A DNA stretch of 64,000 nt from Flavobacteriaceae bacterium (lineage in GTDB: Bacteria > Bacteroidota > Bacteroidia > Flavobacteriales > Flavobacteriaceae), in NCBI GenBank assembly GCA_029248185.1, contig JAQWJV010000040.1, positions 1 through 64,000 on the forward strand, given 5' to 3'. Position 1 is the stretch's first letter. The number at the start of each line of letters is the position of its first letter. The notes beneath the pieces are model-generated. The model searched no databases and was not told where the DNA came from. It worked only from the letters and a program-made list of their open reading frames with translations. Positions 61,267 through 64,000 of this stretch are shown here, piece by piece. The translations under genes were made by a program, and so were the position numbers.

Positions 61267-61887
61267 TTAACTTTTTGAGATGGAAGCTTCAAAGGGAATT
61301 CGAGCTAAAATACTGCGCCCCAAAGTGACCTCATCGGTATATTCTAATTCATCACCTACGGGTATTCCCCGTGCAATTGTTGATGTTTTCACTTCAAAAG
61401 GAGCCAATAATTTGAAAATATAAAAGTTTGTAGTATCCGCCTCAAGGGTTGCACTTAGAGCAAAAATAAGTTCACTAACCTCTCCTTTTTTAACTTTATC
61501 TACAAGTGAATTAATCGTCAAATCTTGAGGTCCTATTCCATCCATTGGTGAAATAATCCCACCCAACACATGATACAAACCATTGTATTGACCTGTATTT
61601 TCTATCGCCATCACGTCCCGAATGTCTTCAACCACACATAACAAATTTTTGTTTCTTTTTGGACTGGCACATATTTCACAAGTCGGGGTGTCAGACAAAT
61701 TGTGACAGCAGCTGCAAAAAATAACCCCTTCACGCAAAAACGTCAAGGCAGACGCCAAGGACTGAGTATGTTCAACAGGTTGTTTTAAAAGATGTAACGC
61801 CAAACGCAAGGCCGTGCGTTTCCCGATACCAGGAAGCTGAGCAATTTCTTGCACTGCGCTTTCAAGCAATTTTGAAGAAAAATCCAT
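61267..61887 (-). CDS. recR: Recombination mediator protein RecR
   Basis: [19 protein letters not shown], Zn-type [52 protein letters not shown] at 61887 preferred. Confidence 0.97.
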   Translation of the reverse strand: MDFSSKLLESAVQEIAQLPGIGKRTALRLALHLLKQPVEHTQSLASALTFLREGVIFCSCCHNLSDTPTCEICASPKRNKNLLCVVEDIRDVMAIENTGQYNGLYHVLGGIISPMDGIGPQDLTINSLVDKVKKGEVSELIFALSATLEADTTNFYIFKLLAPFEVKTSTIARGIPVGDELEYTDEVTLGRSILARIPFEASISKS

Positions 61888-61890
61888 AAG

Positions 61891-61898
61891 CAAATTTA
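61891..61898 (-). promoter_or_regulatory. Candidate -7 element TAAATTTG for recR, 3 nt before ATG
   Basis: Minus strand TAAATTTG CTT ATG; no good -33 TTG found. Confidence 0.45.
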
Positions 61899-61950
61899 CA
61901 AAATTATGGGTTGAAACTACTTTTGTACCTTTACAACTTAAACCCTAAAA

Positions 61951-63411
61951 ATGATTTCACCTCTTTTTATTCTGAGTCTTATCATTGGCTATTTTTTGGT
62001 ACTTGTTGGAATAGCCTATTTTACAGGAAAGGAAGACTCCAATGAAAGTTTTTTTAAGGCAAATAGAAATTCTCCTTGGTATCTGGTTGCCTTTGGAATG
62101 GTAGGAGCTTCTTTATCTGGAGTTACTTTTATTTCGGTTCCTGGCTGGATTCAAGACTCCCAATTCTCCTACTTTCAAGTGGTATTGGGTTATTTGGTGG
62201 GGTATTTTGTTGTAGCATATGTATTATTGCCCGTGTATTACAGCAATAATGTTACTTCAATTTATGAATATTTAAATACGCGTTTTGGTTCCAATAGTCA
62301 TCGGGCTGGGGCATTTTTCTTCTTTATCTCCAGAGTACTGGGAGCTGCCTTCCGTTTATTTTTAGTTGCGATCGTGTTGCAACAATTTATTTTTGATGCT
62401 TGGAATATCCCTTTTGAAATAACAGTCATACTGTCCATTCTATTAATTTGGGTTTACACCCAACGCGGCGGGATTAAAACCATCGTTTTTACAGATACCT
62501 TGCAAACTACTCTTATGATATTGGCGGTACTCTTATCCATTGCCTACATTAATCAAGCCCTAGATTGGTCTTTTTCAGACTTTATCGCTTCAGCAGAATT
62601 TTCTCAATACAATTCTGTTTTTGTAACCGACTCCTTATTGAGTCGTAATCACTTTTTAAAGTCGTTTATTGGTGGGGCTTTTGTTACAATTTGTATGACC
62701 GGTCTGGATCAAGATATGATGCAAAAAAATCTAAGTTGCAGAACCCTTAAAGATGCACAAAAAAACATGGTTGTTTTCAGCTTTGTATTGGTTTTGGTGA
62801 CGGGACTTTTTATGCTTTTAGGAGCACTCCTTTTTATTTATGCGGATACTCAAATTATTGGAGTGCCTTTATTGGATGGCAGTCCAAAAACAGATTTATT
62901 ATTTCCTGAAATTGCTTTGAACGGTCGCTTGGGCATCGCTGTGGCAGTCACCTTTATTTTGGGGTTAATCGCAGCAGCCTATAGCAGTGCAGATAGTGCC
63001 TTGACTTCCTTGACAACTTCTTTCTGTATTGACTTTTTAAAATTAGAAAAATACCCTGAGAAAGAACAGAAAAGCCTTCGAAAGAAAACGCATATTGGGA
63101 TGAGTATCTTATTAATTGTGGTTATTATACTTTTCAAATACATTCTTGATCGAAATGTTATAGACGGCTTATTAACAGTCGCAGGATATACCTATGGCCC
63201 TCTTTTAGGGCTCTTTGCCTTTGGAATATTTACACCCTATAAAATTTACGACCGTCATGTTTGGTGGGTTCTACTGGGAGCCCTTTCACTGATAAGTGTC
63301 TTGGGAAGTCTCGATGCATCCAGGCTGGGTGGGTATCAATTAGGATACGAATTACTCCCCCTCAACGGGCTTCTCACTTTTTTAGGACTTGTATTGATTC
63401 GTCGAAAGTAA
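61951..63411 (+). CDS. Sodium:solute symporter family protein
   Basis: [74 protein letters not shown]. Confidence 0.95.
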   Translation: MISPLFILSLIIGYFLVLVGIAYFTGKEDSNESFFKANRNSPWYLVAFGMVGASLSGVTFISVPGWIQDSQFSYFQVVLGYLVGYFVVAYVLLPVYYSNNVTSIYEYLNTRFGSNSHRAGAFFFFISRVLGAAFRLFLVAIVLQQFIFDAWNIPFEITVILSILLIWVYTQRGGIKTIVFTDTLQTTLMILAVLLSIAYINQALDWSFSDFIASAEFSQYNSVFVTDSLLSRNHFLKSFIGGAFVTICMTGLDQDMMQKNLSCRTLKDAQKNMVVFSFVLVLVTGLFMLLGALLFIYADTQIIGVPLLDGSPKTDLLFPEIALNGRLGIAVAVTFILGLIAAAYSSADSALTSLTTSFCIDFLKLEKYPEKEQKSLRKKTHIGMSILLIVVIILFKYILDRNVIDGLLTVAGYTYGPLLGLFAFGIFTPYKIYDRHVWWVLLGALSLISVLGSLDASRLGGYQLGYELLPLNGLLTFLGLVLIRRK

Positions 63412-63753
63412 AACCAAAGTACAAGCGTTTTCCCATGAGATTCCGTTTTTTTCGAGTTTCTGAGCGAAAGTAATGTTTTCGGTACCAGGATTAAATATAA
63501 CTCTCTTCGGTTTTAGGTTCACAATAAAATCATAATAGGGCTCTTGCCTTGCCTCACCTAGGTATAAAGAAACTGTATGTATATTTTCTTGCGGTTCAAA
63601 TAAGGAAACTATGGGTAATGAAGCAATTTCTCCCTCTTTGATTCCCATGGGAACGACTTCGATATTCTTACTCTTTAGAAGGTGTACCGCTTTATAAGCA
63701 TACCGCTCAGGATTGGGTGTTGCCCCCAAAACAAGGGTTTTGTAATTTACCAT
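63382..63753 (-). CDS. CoA-binding (Rossmann) domain protein
   Basis: [60 protein letters not shown]. Confidence 0.9.
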   Translation of the reverse strand: MVNYKTLVLGATPNPERYAYKAVHLLKSKNIEVVPMGIKEGEIASLPIVSLFEPQENIHTVSLYLGEARQEPYYDFIVNLKPKRVIFNPGTENITFAQKLEKNGISWENACTLVLLSTNQYKS

Positions 63754-64000
63754 TGTATCATCACGCTCCCCCAGGTAAAACCACTCCCAAAAGCGGCCAA
63801 AACCACCTTAGTACCGGGGACAATTTTTCCTTCTTCCCAGGCTTCGGTTAAAGCTATTGGAATGGAAGCTGCAGTTGTATTTCCATACCGTTGAATGTTA
63901 TTGTAGACTTGATCGTCACTCAAACCAAATTTCCTTTGTACAAATTGTGAAATTCTAAGATTTGCTTGGTGAGGAATTAACATGCCTATTTGATCTGCAG
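63747..64000 (-). CDS. 3-oxoacyl-ACP synthase III (FabH-like), C-terminal part (truncated by window edge)
   Basis: [58 protein letters not shown]; frame open to window end. Confidence 0.92.
   Translation of the reverse strand, partial: ADQIGMLIPHQANLRISQFVQRKFGLSDDQVYNNIQRYGNTTAASIPIALTEAWEEGKIVPGTKVVLAAFGSGFTWGSVMIQW

Overview
The window looks like a core-genome segment of a Bacteroidota (Flavobacteriia-like) chromosome. It is AT-rich and densely coding, starts are not preceded by an obvious Shine-Dalgarno sequence, and TTG-N18/19-TAnnTTTG promoters are visible. I support about 57 CDSs. Most are housekeeping genes: aroE, mazG, def, ruvX, dapD, cca, uvrB, sucC, lysA, mnmA, yidC, pyrG, guaA, bshC, rimO, ftsY, rpmG, rpmB, cinA, recR and a 2-oxoacid dehydrogenase E2. 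There are also small metabolic or surface modules: GH20 plus a HGSNAT-like acyltransferase, and a Tat-type Gfo/Idh/MocA plus TIM-barrel isomerase plus SUMF1-fold cluster. I saw no tRNA, rRNA, CRISPR array, transposase, phage gene or recognisable defence island. The most interesting signals are: (1) the hsp20 upstream region, with a possible sigma54-type GG-N10-GC element, two TGACA-N3-TGnCA dyads 32 bp apart and an 8-6-8 inverted repeat; (2) an unannotated protein (14539..15600, -) carrying APH/protein-kinase-like motifs; (3) a perfect inverted repeat inside the promoter of the rpmB-rpmG-DUF4295 operon, plus an intrinsic terminator abutting the ftsY start; (4) guaA and recR, whose -7 elements end 3 nt before ATG, suggesting leaderless mRNAs; (5) a tandem DUF368 pair; (6) a SUMF1-family protein without the formylglycine-generating enzyme cysteines. 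All family calls come from reading the translations. No database search was run.
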